Positions 52,461 through 62,481 of a stretch of 64,000 nt of DNA are shown here, piece after piece. How positions within the stretch are numbered: the stretch's first letter is position 1; each line of letters opens with the position of its first letter. The stretch lies in the NCBI RefSeq assembly GCF_001443605.1, contig NZ_CP013118.1, positions 4,675,001 through 4,739,000 of the forward strand, written 5' to 3'. The stretch comes from Salinivirga cyanobacteriivorans. Its GTDB lineage: Bacteria > Bacteroidota > Bacteroidia > Bacteroidales > Salinivirgaceae. The notes under the pieces are model-generated. The model was not told where the DNA came from and searched no databases. It worked only from the letters and a program-made list of their open reading frames with translations. Position numbers and translations under genes: made by a program.

Positions 52461-54848
52461 ATGAAATCTATCAATAATGCAAAAATAAAGACCTGGAGCA
52501 TAATAATAGGCTCGGCTGTGCTTCTTTTATTTTTTATTTTTTCGCATAAATTTTTAGACTACAGTAACAACTACGCTCAACTTATTTTTAGTGAGCGTGG
52601 GGTGCTAATGAACGCAACTCTTGCAGCAGATGATCAGTGGCGTTTTTCACCCACACTTGATGTTCCGGAAAAACTGGAAAAAGCTATTCTGACTTTTGAA
52701 GATAAACGGTTTTATCACCATCCGGGAGTTGATCCAATTGCTGTTGCAAGGGCTTTGTGGCTAAATGTGCGCTATATGCGTAAAGTTAGCGGTGCTTCAA
52801 CCCTAACCATGCAACTGGCCCGGCTGGGCCGTAAAAAAGCACCCAGGTCCATTGGCGAGAAATTGCTTGAAATGTTGATTGCATTGCGACTTGAGCTTCG
52901 GTACTCAAAAAAAGAAATTTTAGGTTTATGGGCTGCCAGGGCTCCTTACGGTAGCAATGTGGTGGGATTTGAAGCCGCATCATGGCGTTATTTCGGACGT
53001 AGCCCCGATCAGTTGTCATGGGCAGAAGCATCTTTACTTGCTGTGCTGCCTAATTCTCCTGCACTTATTTTTCCGGGTCGCAATCAGAGCCGCCTGGAGA
53101 AAAAACGCAATAGCTTGCTGGAAAAATTGTATGAAGAAACAATAATCGATTCACTTACCTGGCAGCTAGCGCTTGATGAACCTTTGCCAGATAGGTTTTA
53201 CAGTATGCCCAGGGCTTTGCCGCATTTGGCTCAGCACATTGAGCGACTTGAAGGGAAGCGAAGTTCAAACCGTTATGTTGTCAGTATTGATCCCCTTTTA
53301 CAAAAACGATTAGCGCATTTGGCTGCAAGATACCAGCAGCAATATGCACGGCAAATGGTAAGAAATATTGCAATTATTGTAGCTGAAACACGCACTGGTA
53401 AGGTGTTAGGTTATATTGGTAATGCAGGAGACACAAAAACCCCTGGAGTACAGGTCGATGTAATTCAATCTCTACGCAGCACAGGTTCATTGTTGAAACC
53501 ATTTTTATACGCAGGAGCACTATCAGAAGGATTTATTGCACCAGATGAACTGATCAAAGACCTACCCGTGAATTATTCCGGTTACAGCCCCAAAAATTAC
53601 AGTAATGAGTTTTTCGGCGCGGTACCTGCATCAGAGGCATTGTCACGCTCATTGAATGTGCCCATGGTACGTTTGCTCAGGAGGTTTGGTGTCGATCGGT
53701 TTCATCGCAGGTTAAAAGAAATCGGGATGACTTCATTGAACAAATCATCTACACATTACGGACTGTCATTGATTTTGGGCGGAGCAGATGCTACCTTGTT
53801 TAACCTGACGGGGATGTATGCCGGTTTGGGAAGGCTGTTAATAGAGTACCCCAGGTTATCGGGGCGCTATAATGAAAAAAATTACCACAAGTTAAGTTTT
53901 TCCAGTAGCAAAAATGATGAAAGAGTATATGATGAACCTCCCTTAACCGCCGGGGCTGTTTGGTACACACTTGAAGCTATGCGAAAGTTAGAAAGGCCTG
54001 TGGGCGAGGGGAGGTGGCAGCAATTTTCATCATCGCGCAGGCTGGCCTGGAAAACGGGCACAAGCTACGGATTTAGAGACGCCTGGGCCATTGGTTTGGA
54101 TCCCGAATATACAGTTGGCGTTTGGGTCGGGAATGCCGATGGAGAAGCGCGAGACGGTTTGGTGGGTGTGCTTAAAGCAGGACCTGTACTTTTCGATGCT
54201 TTCAGACTGCTGCCGGCAGCAGAAACCTGGTTCCCTGTTCCCTGGGATGATATTAAAAGCACTGAAATATGTAAACTAAGTGGTATGCCGGCAGGAGACT
54301 ATTGCAGTAAAACCAGGCAAATGCATATTCCACACCGAAGTTTACGTACAGGGAAATGCCAGTATTGTCGTCTGGTAATGCTTTCAGAAGACCTTAAAGA
54401 GCGCTATTTTGTACAGTGTGCACCTGATAATATTGTGGATACAACATGGTTTGTTTTACCACCGGGAATGGAGTGGTTCTATCAGCGCAGACACAGTCGC
54501 TATAACCCTTTACCACCTTTGTCAGGAGCTTGCCGGAAAACAGGTCAGGATCATAACCCTATAGCATTTGTATATCCACATTCAGGTGCGAAATTGGTGA
54601 TACCATACGATTTGAGCGGTAAGCAACAGGAAGTAGTATTTCAGGCTGTACATCGATATGCAAATTCGATTTTATTTTGGTATCTTGATGATCGTTTTAT
54701 TACAAAAACCAGTAATTACCATCAAATTGGCATAACACCCGAAAAAGGTTGGCATACGCTACTGGTGGAAGATACAAAGGGTTTTCGTAAAACATTAAGA
54801 TTTAAAATTGAAGAAAAAAATGCAACGCGACGCAGCGTTCAAAAATAA
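52461..54848 (+). CDS. pbpC: Penicillin-binding protein 1C
   Basis: 795 residues. One N-terminal membrane helix at ~12-30 (TWSIIIGSAVLLLFFIFSHK). The transglycosylase domain has the catalytic Glu in ILTFEDKRFYHHPGVDPIAV and the GASTLTMQLARL motif. The transpeptidase domain has SLLKPFLYAGAL (active Ser343, Lys346), SLNVPMVRLL and KTGTSYGF (531-535). A BiPBP_C-type C-terminal domain follows with HSGAKLVIPYDLSGKQQEVV. It is followed by the interrupted sigma factor gene after 20 bp. An alpha-2-macroglobulin partner gene, common beside pbpC elsewhere, is not in the window. Confidence 0.93.
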   Translation: MKSINNAKIKTWSIIIGSAVLLLFFIFSHKFLDYSNNYAQLIFSERGVLMNATLAADDQWRFSPTLDVPEKLEKAILTFEDKRFYHHPGVDPIAVARALWLNVRYMRKVSGASTLTMQLARLGRKKAPRSIGEKLLEMLIALRLELRYSKKEILGLWAARAPYGSNVVGFEAASWRYFGRSPDQLSWAEASLLAVLPNSPALIFPGRNQSRLEKKRNSLLEKLYEETIIDSLTWQLALDEPLPDRFYSMPRALPHLAQHIERLEGKRSSNRYVVSIDPLLQKRLAHLAARYQQQYARQMVRNIAIIVAETRTGKVLGYIGNAGDTKTPGVQVDVIQSLRSTGSLLKPFLYAGALSEGFIAPDELIKDLPVNYSGYSPKNYSNEFFGAVPASEALSRSLNVPMVRLLRRFGVDRFHRRLKEIGMTSLNKSSTHYGLSLILGGADATLFNLTGMYAGLGRLLIEYPRLSGRYNEKNYHKLSFSSSKNDERVYDEPPLTAGAVWYTLEAMRKLERPVGEGRWQQFSSSRRLAWKTGTSYGFRDAWAIGLDPEYTVGVWVGNADGEARDGLVGVLKAGPVLFDAFRLLPAAETWFPVPWDDIKSTEICKLSGMPAGDYCSKTRQMHIPHRSLRTGKCQYCRLVMLSEDLKERYFVQCAPDNIVDTTWFVLPPGMEWFYQRRHSRYNPLPPLSGACRKTGQDHNPIAFVYPHSGAKLVIPYDLSGKQQEVVFQAVHRYANSILFWYLDDRFITKTSNYHQIGITPEKGWHTLLVEDTKGFRKTLRFKIEEKNATRRSVQK

Positions 54849-54979
54849 TTAACGTCATACATACAGAAATGAGCAAAACAAAAGTAGACAATCGACAGCT
54901 CAATGTGCACGCAAAGCTTGTCAAGCAGTGCCGGAAAGGCAGCCGGAAAGCTCAGTTCGAGTTGTACCAGCTTTTCTAT

Positions 54980-56489
54980 TTCTACTTTAACACATTTATT
55001 GTTTTGAATAACAGTAATCTATATCCCGTTGCCTTTTTTTGTGTCGATGTTCCAATTTTTCCAACATACGCTCATCTGTCATTTCACGGTAAAACTTATA
55101 TACCAAAAAATCCATGATGTCCCTTGCAGAAAGCAATGGAATCTGGTCATGATTTAAAATTTTCTCCTTTAACATAAAACTGCCTACAATCATATTTAAT
55201 GCAACTTGATGATACCATGATTTCCATTTACGAGTCTGAAAATGGTCCATCCCCAATATTTGCTTTTGTTCTTTGAAACTGTGCTCTATAAAAAAACGCT
55301 GTGCCTGCATATATGCCAGTGCTTGTTCGGTGTACTGGACAAGTTCGGCATTTGTGAATGAATATTTAGTCTCTACGCAATCATTTGTTTTTCTTTTCGA
55401 AACAACCAATAAACGTTTTTCAACGGCATTGGAGGCTTTGTCCCAAATGTAAACAGTCTTGAAATGAAAGAGCCCCTTGAGTTTGCCTTTTGCAGAATCG
55501 CGAATATTTAATTTCTTCCAATCCTTTGCGGACAGGGTTTTAATGTAGGTGTCGGCATTAACTGCTGATGTACTTGCTTTTAGCTTTTTTGGGGCGCGCC
55601 CCCGATTACTCTTGCGTTCGGGCAAATAAAGTTCTGGCTCTTCTAAATATATCTTTTGATTACTATGAATATCAAGCATATAAATTAAGCCCAAATCAGC
55701 CACAGAACGGGTAAATACAATGTCATTTCCATATAGGCCATCCGCTCCAACGTAATCAAATGATATACCCATTTCAAGTTGATGCTTTACTATTTCTGTT
55801 GCCAACTCTGGTTTTGTGCGGAAAATCCTATCTTCACGGGGTATACCTGCAGCTTCACATCTACCCTGATCATCGATCCATGATTTTGGTAAATAAAGCC
55901 TGGTATCGACCAACGAGGCGTATTTGTCATTACAAAGGCAGCCAAAAACGGCTACCTGTGAGTTTGCTGTTTTTCCTACATTCCCACAATACTGATGATC
56001 AACACCAACGCTTTTCTTTCCCTTTTTAACCCAACCACTTTCATCGATGAGTAGTCCTGTTAACTTCCGATTGGGCAATGCTTGGTCTACATTTTTTGCA
56101 GTTTGATCGATGACAGCCCGAGCATCCCAGTTAGATTCTGTTATGAAATGCTGCATCTGATGATAGTTGGCATTCAATGTTTCACTTATGCGTTCTATGT
56201 TTTTCAAATCGCTTAATGCAAGTCCTTCGACATATTGAGAGGCTTTATCGAAGTTTGTCTTTGTTTTATTTTTGAAAAAATACTCATATTCAGACAAATA
56301 CACTTCAAGACGGTCGTTAACCGCAAGCAGTGTTTTACCATTGTTATAATCTTTTTTTAAGTGATTCGCTCGTTACCCATTGCAAATAAAATTACATTTT
56401 TTTAACATGCGCAATATACTAAATGTTAACGGATTATCACTGTTATTCACTTAAAATAACTTCGTTTTTTTTAATCTGTTAAAGTAGAA
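54980..56489 (-). mobile_element. IS701-family insertion sequence (1510 bp)
   Basis: The ends are inverted repeats TTCTACTTTAACACATT (54980) and, reversed from 56489, TTCTACTTTAACAGATT (one mismatch in 17). Direct CTAT copies at 54976-54979 and 56490-56493 are the 4-bp target duplication. The sole gene is a 435-residue transposase on the minus strand. Confidence 0.92.
54996..56303 (-). CDS. IS701-family transposase
   Basis: 435 residues, full length. The first catalytic region is LTGLLIDESGWVKKGKKSVG, the second FDYVGADGLYGNDIVFTRSV, and the third RFFIEHSFKEQKQILGMDHF, in the DDE order of the IS701 family (DDE_5-type). VDHQYCGNVGKTANSQVAVF is a further family marker. The C-terminus has a basic run HRHKKRQRDIDYCYSK. 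No frameshift is visible. Confidence 0.93.
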   Translation of the reverse strand: MYLSEYEYFFKNKTKTNFDKASQYVEGLALSDLKNIERISETLNANYHQMQHFITESNWDARAVIDQTAKNVDQALPNRKLTGLLIDESGWVKKGKKSVGVDHQYCGNVGKTANSQVAVFGCLCNDKYASLVDTRLYLPKSWIDDQGRCEAAGIPREDRIFRTKPELATEIVKHQLEMGISFDYVGADGLYGNDIVFTRSVADLGLIYMLDIHSNQKIYLEEPELYLPERKSNRGRAPKKLKASTSAVNADTYIKTLSAKDWKKLNIRDSAKGKLKGLFHFKTVYIWDKASNAVEKRLLVVSKRKTNDCVETKYSFTNAELVQYTEQALAYMQAQRFFIEHSFKEQKQILGMDHFQTRKWKSWYHQVALNMIVGSFMLKEKILNHDQIPLLSARDIMDFLVYKFYREMTDERMLEKLEHRHKKRQRDIDYCYSKQ

Positions 56490-56974
56490 CTATAAACAAA
56501 TGTATAATGCCAGTTTACGCATTGTGCAAGATACACAGGAAGCTGAGGATATAATGCAGGAATCGTTTATTACTGCATTTGAAAAACTGGATACTTATAA
56601 AGGTGAAGTACCCATTGGAGCATGGCTAAGACGCATAGTTGTAAACCGATCGCTCGACGCGCTTAGAAAGAGAAAGGTTGAATTTGAGACACCTGATGTG
56701 ATTAAAGATGAACCAGAAGAAGATGATAATGAAATGCAATTTGACCTCAGTATTAATGATGTAAAAGCCTGTATAAATGAATTGCCAGATAATTACAGAG
56801 CAGTTTTATCGCTCTATTTACTCGAAGGCTACGATCATGAAGAGATTAGTCAAATATTAAATATAACCAATTCAACTTCACGCTCGCAATATGCTAGAGC
56901 AAGAAAAAAATTGCAGGTGAAAGTAAAAGAAAAGATGCAAACATTAAGTTAAAAATTGGACAAAACATAAAATT

Positions 56975-57535
56975 ATGAGCAATATAGAGGAATATATAAA
57001 GAAAAACAGAGCAGCTTTCGATAGCGAAGAGCCTCGTGCCGGCCACGAAGCCCGGTTCCTGGAAAAATTGCCCCGTCAGAAAAACCGGACGGTAATATAT
57101 CTCAGGTATGCCGCAGCTGCTGCAGTTATAGCATTTTTGGTCACATTATCCGGTTTGTATATTCATGACAATTGGATAGCCGAACCAACACAAAAGCTAC
57201 CCACCCTGGCTGATGCCGGGCCAAAATATGCTGAAGCAGAAGCTTATTTTGTATCTACAATTCAACATCAGCGTAATACAATTGATAAGCTCAGCGGTGA
57301 TAATATGCAGGCCGAAAAAGCACAGATGGAAAAAGACCTGAAGGAGATGGATAAGCTTTATAAACAGCTGCAAAAGGATTTGGATGCAAATCCGGGCGAT
57401 CCCCGCGTAATTAATGCTATGATTAAGCACTACCAAACGCGCATTAATGTAATGAAGCAAATAGTTGAGCAATTACAAGAAGCAAAAAGAATTAAATCAC
57501 ATAAAACCCAGAACCATGAAAAAGTATCTTTATAA
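56975..57535 (+). CDS. Putative anti-sigma-like membrane protein
   Basis: 186 residues. The N-terminal ~35 residues (MSNIEEYIKKNRAAFDSEEP) are soluble; one membrane helix at ~43-64 (YLRYAAAAAVIAFLVTLSGL) follows, then a periplasmic coiled-coil domain (KAQMEKDLKEMDKLYKQLQK, VMKQIVEQLQEAKRIKSHK). It follows the sigma factor with 22 bp between, the usual place and topology of an anti-sigma factor, though no known family motif is seen. It overlaps the next gene by 20 bp. Confidence 0.6.
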   Translation: MSNIEEYIKKNRAAFDSEEPRAGHEARFLEKLPRQKNRTVIYLRYAAAAAVIAFLVTLSGLYIHDNWIAEPTQKLPTLADAGPKYAEAEAYFVSTIQHQRNTIDKLSGDNMQAEKAQMEKDLKEMDKLYKQLQKDLDANPGDPRVINAMIKHYQTRINVMKQIVEQLQEAKRIKSHKTQNHEKVSL

Positions 57536-58547
57536 AATCACAGCACTGTCAGTAGCACTTTTATTTACATTTGCTGCTGCACAAGCCGATGACCTTAAAC
57601 GCAGTAAAAAAGAGGTGTATAAGGTTGCAAAAGGCCACTCACTCATAGTTGAGACGCGTTTTAGCGACGTGAATATTGTAAAATCAACCACCGATCAGGT
57701 AGAAATTAATGTTACCATTGAGGTAGAAGGTGACAGCCGGAGAGATAAGGCTCTATTCGAAGGAGTAAAAGTGAATTTGAAACAGAGCGGAAGTGAAGTC
57801 TCGGTTATAACTGATTTGCCAAGCCGGATAAATAGCAGTGACCTGGAGATTAAGATTGATATTAAAGCGCCAACATACATACAGGGCAATATAGATTTAC
57901 AATATGGTAATTTATATCTTGAGGAATTAGAAGGTAAAGCAGATATAGATCTGAGGTACAGTAACTTCAAATCTGATGTTTTAGCCTCACCAGATAATCA
58001 ATTTCAATTGGCTTATATGGACCAGGTTACAATTGGTTATGTTAATAAGGCATTGATTGATATAAGCTATTCAGAAATAAATATAAAAAAGGCAGGCGTG
58101 CTATCGGGCCGGAGTGCTTATTCTGAATACCGCATTGGCGATATCGATCAGTTGAGTTTGAGTATGAGTAAGTACGATGAGTGGGAGATCAATGAAATAC
58201 TGGACTTTTCTGCCACAAGTCGATATGCTGAAATCGAGATAGGCTATGTAAAAAAATCTTTTGTGCTGGACGCCAATTTTGGGGAGTGTGAAGTAAGTAA
58301 AACCTCTGCCAACTTTAAAACCATAGAGCTTGACCTTAGCTATACCGACTGCGAGATGAATATAGACGGCAATGCATCTTATACATTAAAAGTCGATGGA
58401 AGTTATGCCGATGTGGAATATCCAAAAGACCGTTTCGAAGGCTCTTTCCACTCCAGAATGATGTCATTGTCTATTGATGGAACCATTGGCAAATCGCCAA
58501 CCGGAAAAGTACTAATTGAGACTTCATATGGTGATGTAGAATTGTAA
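57516..58547 (+). CDS. Exported DUF4097-like beta-helix protein
   Basis: About 343 residues from the ATG at 57516 (MKKYLYKITALSVALLFTFA), a signal peptide ending near AAAQADD. The body has repeated short strands such as VETRFSDVNIVKSTTDQVEI, YGNLYLEELEGKADIDLRYS, SEINIKKAGVLSGRSAYSEY and YADVEYPKDRFEGSFHSRMM, as in DUF4097-type beta-solenoids. In Bacteroidetes such proteins follow sigma/anti-sigma pairs and may be their targets or envelope sensors. It overlaps the previous gene by 20 bp. Confidence 0.7.
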   Translation: MKKYLYKITALSVALLFTFAAAQADDLKRSKKEVYKVAKGHSLIVETRFSDVNIVKSTTDQVEINVTIEVEGDSRRDKALFEGVKVNLKQSGSEVSVITDLPSRINSSDLEIKIDIKAPTYIQGNIDLQYGNLYLEELEGKADIDLRYSNFKSDVLASPDNQFQLAYMDQVTIGYVNKALIDISYSEINIKKAGVLSGRSAYSEYRIGDIDQLSLSMSKYDEWEINEILDFSATSRYAEIEIGYVKKSFVLDANFGECEVSKTSANFKTIELDLSYTDCEMNIDGNASYTLKVDGSYADVEYPKDRFEGSFHSRMMSLSIDGTIGKSPTGKVLIETSYGDVEL

Positions 58548-58560
58548 GAGAAATAACAAA

Positions 58561-58596
58561 AAAATGTCCCTGTAGAGGTTTCTGCAGGGACATTTT
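58561..58596. terminator. Bidirectional terminator
   Basis: AAAATGTCCCTG (58561-58572) and CAGGGACATTTT (58585-58596) form a perfect 12-bp stem with a 12-nt loop, flanked by A-rich and T-rich tracts between convergent genes. Confidence 0.9.
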
Positions 58597-58610
58597 ATAT
58601 TCTTAAATTT

Positions 58611-59306
58611 TCAGGTAAGTTTTCTTAATTCTGCACAGCGCTCTATTGTTTGCACAATTTCCTGATTCGATAATTTGTCGCGATTTAAAATTAAATCAAA
58701 CATTTCGGCCTCAGGCTTATCTCCCTTGTAAAACTTCATAAATTTTTTGCGTTGTTCGTCGCGTTCTTTTATGCGTTTAATAGCTGCTTTTTTATCAAGG
58801 TTAAACCTTTTCATTATTTGATTTATTCTGTATTGATCAGGGGCTATTAATCTTACATGCAATGATTTTTTAATGTGTTTTGCCAATACGCAGCCTGCAC
58901 GGCCTACAATGATTGCATGACCTTGTTCAGCATATTTTTTGACAATATTGCTAATTAATCTTTTTATTTGAGGATCTCTGGCATATCGTTTTATTGAAAA
59001 AGCAATGGCCATATCCTCAAAAAAGGACCGTTCGTTGGCGGCGAAAACATGCGCTATTTTTGAAGGGTCAGTTTCAAGGGTCTTTGCAGCTTCATCTAAC
59101 ACCTCTTTTGCAATCCATTTCCACTGGTATTCTCCCCGCTTTTCTTTTATTGTAGTGTTCAGCTGTTCAGATAGTAGTCGTGCAATTTCACTTCCATAGC
59201 ATCCATATTGTCGTGAAATGGTAATTACAGGACCCGGTTCGCGTTGGGTCTGATCTTGTTCTTTACGAACACGCTCACTAAGGTATTGCAAAAGAATGTT
59301 GTCCAT
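58611..59306 (-). CDS. Cytidylate kinase-like protein
   Basis: About 231 residues from the ATG at 59306 (MDNILLQYLSERVRKEQDQT). The first core segment PVITISRQYGCYGSEIARLL is the Cytidylate_kin2-type P-loop (SRQYGxxG). It is followed by HAIIVGRAGCVLAKHIKKSL and the lid-like RINQIMKRFNLDKKAAIKRI. The family is widespread in Bacteroidetes and Firmicutes; true CMP kinase activity is not certain. No neighbour supports a more precise pathway. Confidence 0.85.
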   Translation of the reverse strand: MDNILLQYLSERVRKEQDQTQREPGPVITISRQYGCYGSEIARLLSEQLNTTIKEKRGEYQWKWIAKEVLDEAAKTLETDPSKIAHVFAANERSFFEDMAIAFSIKRYARDPQIKRLISNIVKKYAEQGHAIIVGRAGCVLAKHIKKSLHVRLIAPDQYRINQIMKRFNLDKKAAIKRIKERDEQRKKFMKFYKGDKPEAEMFDLILNRDKLSNQEIVQTIERCAELRKLT

Positions 59307-59400
59307 AATTCTTATTTTTTTCTCTAGCAAAAAGTTAATGAAATTATGGATATAAAGCAATTTTTTTAATCAGTGGGCTTCTAAAAAGTTTTAAGGCAGA

Positions 59401-60624
59401 TCACCTATTTGGAGTTAAAATTACGTAAGCCCCTGAAACTGCTTTATCCGGATCTGAAAGTGGAAAATAACCTGCAAGCGGTAAATCATTTTGCAGAATT
59501 AAAGGATAATCATTTACAAGTTGATTATGTATTTCTGAAAATGGCTTTTGCGGGTTTATGTGTATGTGAAAGCTGCCGCCAGCTTCAGAATGTATGAATT
59601 GTTCCAGTTGCAAAGCTATCAGCCCCATGTTATAGCGCCAATTCACTTCCACAAAAGGATGGATGTATGATTCATCATTGATTTTCACATGCATTAGGTC
59701 TACTCCGGCATAACCCTCATAGCGTTTGTCAATACCATTTATTAACAGGGCTTCTTTTATTTTTTTTGCAAGTGTTTCTATCCAGGCACTGCTATGGCTA
59801 TTTTTTATGTTGGGTTTTATGATGTTTTGTTCATACTGGCCATTCTTATTTGTTTTAAACTCGCCATAACCCACATATTGAATGTGGTTCCTGTAAATAT
59901 GAAAATGCATCGAGAAATCCATCGTTTTATTGAGCAATGGTTCCACCATAATGTGCCCCTGTTGTTTCAATACCGAATTTATCCACTGACGGTTTGAGGT
60001 GTTTAAATAACCATATCGCAATATTTGTATACCTCTACCTGAAGCGCTCCAGGGTGCCTTAAGCACTAGTTTTGGCCATTTTTCAAAAAGTTTTTCAACC
60101 GCTTCTGTCGAGTTGGCAACTTCAGGATGATATCTGTAGGGCAAAAATTTATCATGGGGGTATTGGGCTACAATTGTTTTAAGAAGTTCAAGCGCTGTTG
60201 ACCGTCCATAGAAACTTTTACTTTCGGCTTTCCACTGACTTGAAGGACTTTTTTCAAAGTCAGCTGATGTGTATGATTTAAGGTATTTTAATTCATTGTG
60301 CATTGCCGGGCTCCAGCCCCAGGGATGCAATTCGTCAGGGAAAGAGCCATTTTTTTCTATATCCGCAGTCAAATGAGCTCTGTCAATTAGTTTAGGTTTG
60401 AGTTTTAATGTTTTGTTTAACCATTCATTGAATATTGCTGAAGGGTAACGATGTACTGCCAGTAAATCATTCCCGGAAGTGAAAAGTAGCGGTAGGTATT
60501 CCAGGTCTTTTTCGAACTGTTGCAAATGTTTGTTTGCTGACCAGGATATGGTTCCATTGGCAATGGCCATTTCACAGGTCGGATTAAATATAAAAAGTTT
60601 TATTTTTCCACTATTTGGCGGCAT
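59401..60624 (-). CDS. ATP-grasp-like protein of unknown substrate
   Basis: 407 residues. ATP-grasp features are suggested by KLVLKAPWSASGRGIQILRY (a glycine-rich loop after a Lys-bearing strand, near residue 190), GHIMVEPLLNKTMDFSMHFH, and PFVEVNWRYNMGLIALQLEQ (the metal-binding strand with Glu and Asn). The N-terminal ~100 residues (IFNPTCEMAIANGTISWSAN) are unassigned. ATP-grasp enzymes join carboxylates to amines or thiols; I cannot name the substrates. It is transcribed alone. Confidence 0.65.
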   Translation of the reverse strand: MPPNSGKIKLFIFNPTCEMAIANGTISWSANKHLQQFEKDLEYLPLLFTSGNDLLAVHRYPSAIFNEWLNKTLKLKPKLIDRAHLTADIEKNGSFPDELHPWGWSPAMHNELKYLKSYTSADFEKSPSSQWKAESKSFYGRSTALELLKTIVAQYPHDKFLPYRYHPEVANSTEAVEKLFEKWPKLVLKAPWSASGRGIQILRYGYLNTSNRQWINSVLKQQGHIMVEPLLNKTMDFSMHFHIYRNHIQYVGYGEFKTNKNGQYEQNIIKPNIKNSHSSAWIETLAKKIKEALLINGIDKRYEGYAGVDLMHVKINDESYIHPFVEVNWRYNMGLIALQLEQFIHSEAGGSFHIHINPQKPFSEIHNQLVNDYPLILQNDLPLAGYFPLSDPDKAVSGAYVILTPNR

Positions 60625-60769
60625 GTGATAAATATTTGAGAAACAGTATATATGTTAGAAAAACATACAATTCATTAAGTTTTTTAACAAGTTGAAATAT
60701 GTAATTAGGATGTTTTTTTAAACATAAAACTCTATATTTACATCTGTTAGTAACCGAAACAGCTCAACT

Positions 60770-62449
60770 ATGCAACAAATTAACGATTTTTTACTCACTC
60801 TGCACAGTTATTTGGGTGGTCATCCGTGGTTTGTATTTCTTTTATTAGGTACCGGATTGTTTTTTACCCTGTATTTAAGATTTCCTCAGATTCGATATTT
60901 TAAACATGCTATTCGAGTCGTGAAAGGGAAATATGCCAAAGAGGATGATGAAGGAGATACATCTCATTTTCAGGCATTAGCTACAGCACTATCTGGGACT
61001 GTTGGTACCGGAAATATAGCCGGAGTAGCCCTTGCCATTCATTTGGGTGGGCCGGCAGCCCTGTTTTGGATGTTGGTGACTGCCTTCTTTGGAATGACAC
61101 TGAAATTTGTTGAAATCACCCTTTCTCATAAATATCGCGACTTTACTTCAGACGGTACAGTTTCAGGTGGACCAATGTACTACATGCGCAAGCGCTTAAA
61201 CATGAAGTGGCTGGCTGCTTTTTTTGCTATTGCTACTGTATTGTCATCATTTGGATCGGGAAGTTTACCTCAAATTAATTCCATTTCGAACTCGGTTTTT
61301 GCAACTTTTGGAGTGGACCATGTCATTACGGGTATAATTATGGCGCTGTTGCTCGGATTTGTAATTATTGGAGGAATCAGAAGAATTGCGAGGGTTACAG
61401 AAAAGCTCGTACCTGGTATGGCTTTGATTTATATAATCGGTGCTTTTGCTGTAATAGCTTATAATTATAATAATATCGGACCTGCCTTTGCAGCTATTTT
61501 TACAGATGTTATTAATGGTACATCAGCAGTGGGAGGTTTTATAGGCGCTAGTTTTGCTTTCGCTTTTAATAATGGCGTAAACAGAGGACTTTTTTCCAAT
61601 GAAGCAGGACAGGGGTCAGCAGCTATTGCTCACGCAAGCGCCAGAACAAAAGAGCCCGTTTCAGAAGGTTTGGTAGGTTTGTTAGGACCATTTATCGATA
61701 CAATTATTATTTGTACCATCACCGGTTTGGTGTTGCTTTCATCTGGTGTGTGGTCTAAAAAAGTTCAGAATGAATTTCAGGAAACCGACATCGTAGTGCT
61801 TGACCGCCAATATGATCCTTCCAGTGAAGCCGATCACCAGGAAATGAAAAATTATCTGATGGAAAAGGGTGATGCGGGGATGTTTACTGGTACTTTGAAC
61901 GTGGTTGATGGGGAGATCGAAAATAAAAATACACTATTGCACGCTCGATCAGTGGCTGAAGATGTAAAAGTTTATAAAAATGCCAATCCCTATACGGGGA
62001 AAATTAAAGTTGATGCCGGAATGCTCGACACCCAAAGTGGCGAAATTGTGTTAAAAGGTAAATCGTTAATTCATAGTGCCCCCTTGACGGCGGAAGCTTT
62101 CACTAAAAGTTATTTTGGCGATTATGGACAATACATAATTTCAATAGGATTGATCCTTTTTGCCTTTTCAACTGCCATTTCGTGGTCGTATTATGGCGAT
62201 CGTTCTATAATTTATTTGTTCGGATCAAAATATGTTATATGGTACCGTTTAGCCTATGTGGTGGCTTTCTTTTTTGCCAGCTTTACCGATACTTCAATCA
62301 TTTGGAGTTTATCTTATCTGACAGTCGTATTTATGGCCATTCCGAACCTTTTCGGCATTTTAATGCTACGTAAAGAGGCACGGTCAACGATTAAAAAATA
62401 CTGGTTCGACTTTAAAAAGGAATTCCCGAATGAGAAGTCTCCTGAATAA
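60770..62449 (+). CDS. AGCS-family sodium:alanine/glycine symporter with extra domain
   Basis: 559 residues; the family is usually 450-490. Motifs are clear: [20 protein letters not shown] near residue 66, [19 protein letters not shown] and [20 protein letters not shown] near 268 (the conserved cation-site loop). Ten or so membrane helices are seen. A soluble insert of ~107 residues (about 329-435, from [18 protein letters not shown] to [17 protein letters not shown]) separates the last helices ([20 protein letters not shown]). The gene imports small neutral amino acids with Na+. No partner gene is adjacent. Confidence 0.92.
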   Translation: MQQINDFLLTLHSYLGGHPWFVFLLLGTGLFFTLYLRFPQIRYFKHAIRVVKGKYAKEDDEGDTSHFQALATALSGTVGTGNIAGVALAIHLGGPAALFWMLVTAFFGMTLKFVEITLSHKYRDFTSDGTVSGGPMYYMRKRLNMKWLAAFFAIATVLSSFGSGSLPQINSISNSVFATFGVDHVITGIIMALLLGFVIIGGIRRIARVTEKLVPGMALIYIIGAFAVIAYNYNNIGPAFAAIFTDVINGTSAVGGFIGASFAFAFNNGVNRGLFSNEAGQGSAAIAHASARTKEPVSEGLVGLLGPFIDTIIICTITGLVLLSSGVWSKKVQNEFQETDIVVLDRQYDPSSEADHQEMKNYLMEKGDAGMFTGTLNVVDGEIENKNTLLHARSVAEDVKVYKNANPYTGKIKVDAGMLDTQSGEIVLKGKSLIHSAPLTAEAFTKSYFGDYGQYIISIGLILFAFSTAISWSYYGDRSIIYLFGSKYVIWYRLAYVVAFFFASFTDTSIIWSLSYLTVVFMAIPNLFGILMLRKEARSTIKKYWFDFKKEFPNEKSPE

Positions 62450-62481
62450 GGAGTGATTTGTTCATGGAGATAAACAAATAT

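Larger units (their letters stand above)
54869..56952 (+). pseudogene. ECF-type RNA polymerase sigma factor split by IS701-family element
   Basis: The 5' part (54869-54979) encodes MSKTKVDNRQLNVHAKLVKQ through FELYQLFY; the 3' part (from 56494) continues with KQMYNASLRIVQDTQEAEDI. Joining them with one CTAT removed restores a continuous ~188-residue sigma-70 family protein: region 2 (MQESFITAFEKLDTYKGEVP and GAWLRRIVVNRSLDAL) and region 4 (LPDNYRAVLSLYLLEGYDHE and ILNITNSTSRSQYARARKKL). The insertion falls in region 2.1-2.2, so the 3' open frame (56500-56952) alone is unlikely to bind core polymerase properly. The partner genes downstream are intact. Confidence 0.92.

Noticed and set aside
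56500-56952. Independent short sigma factor starting at 56500
   Set aside because: Its N-terminus starts inside region 2, directly after an IS end and a 4-bp duplication; it is the 3' part of the interrupted gene.
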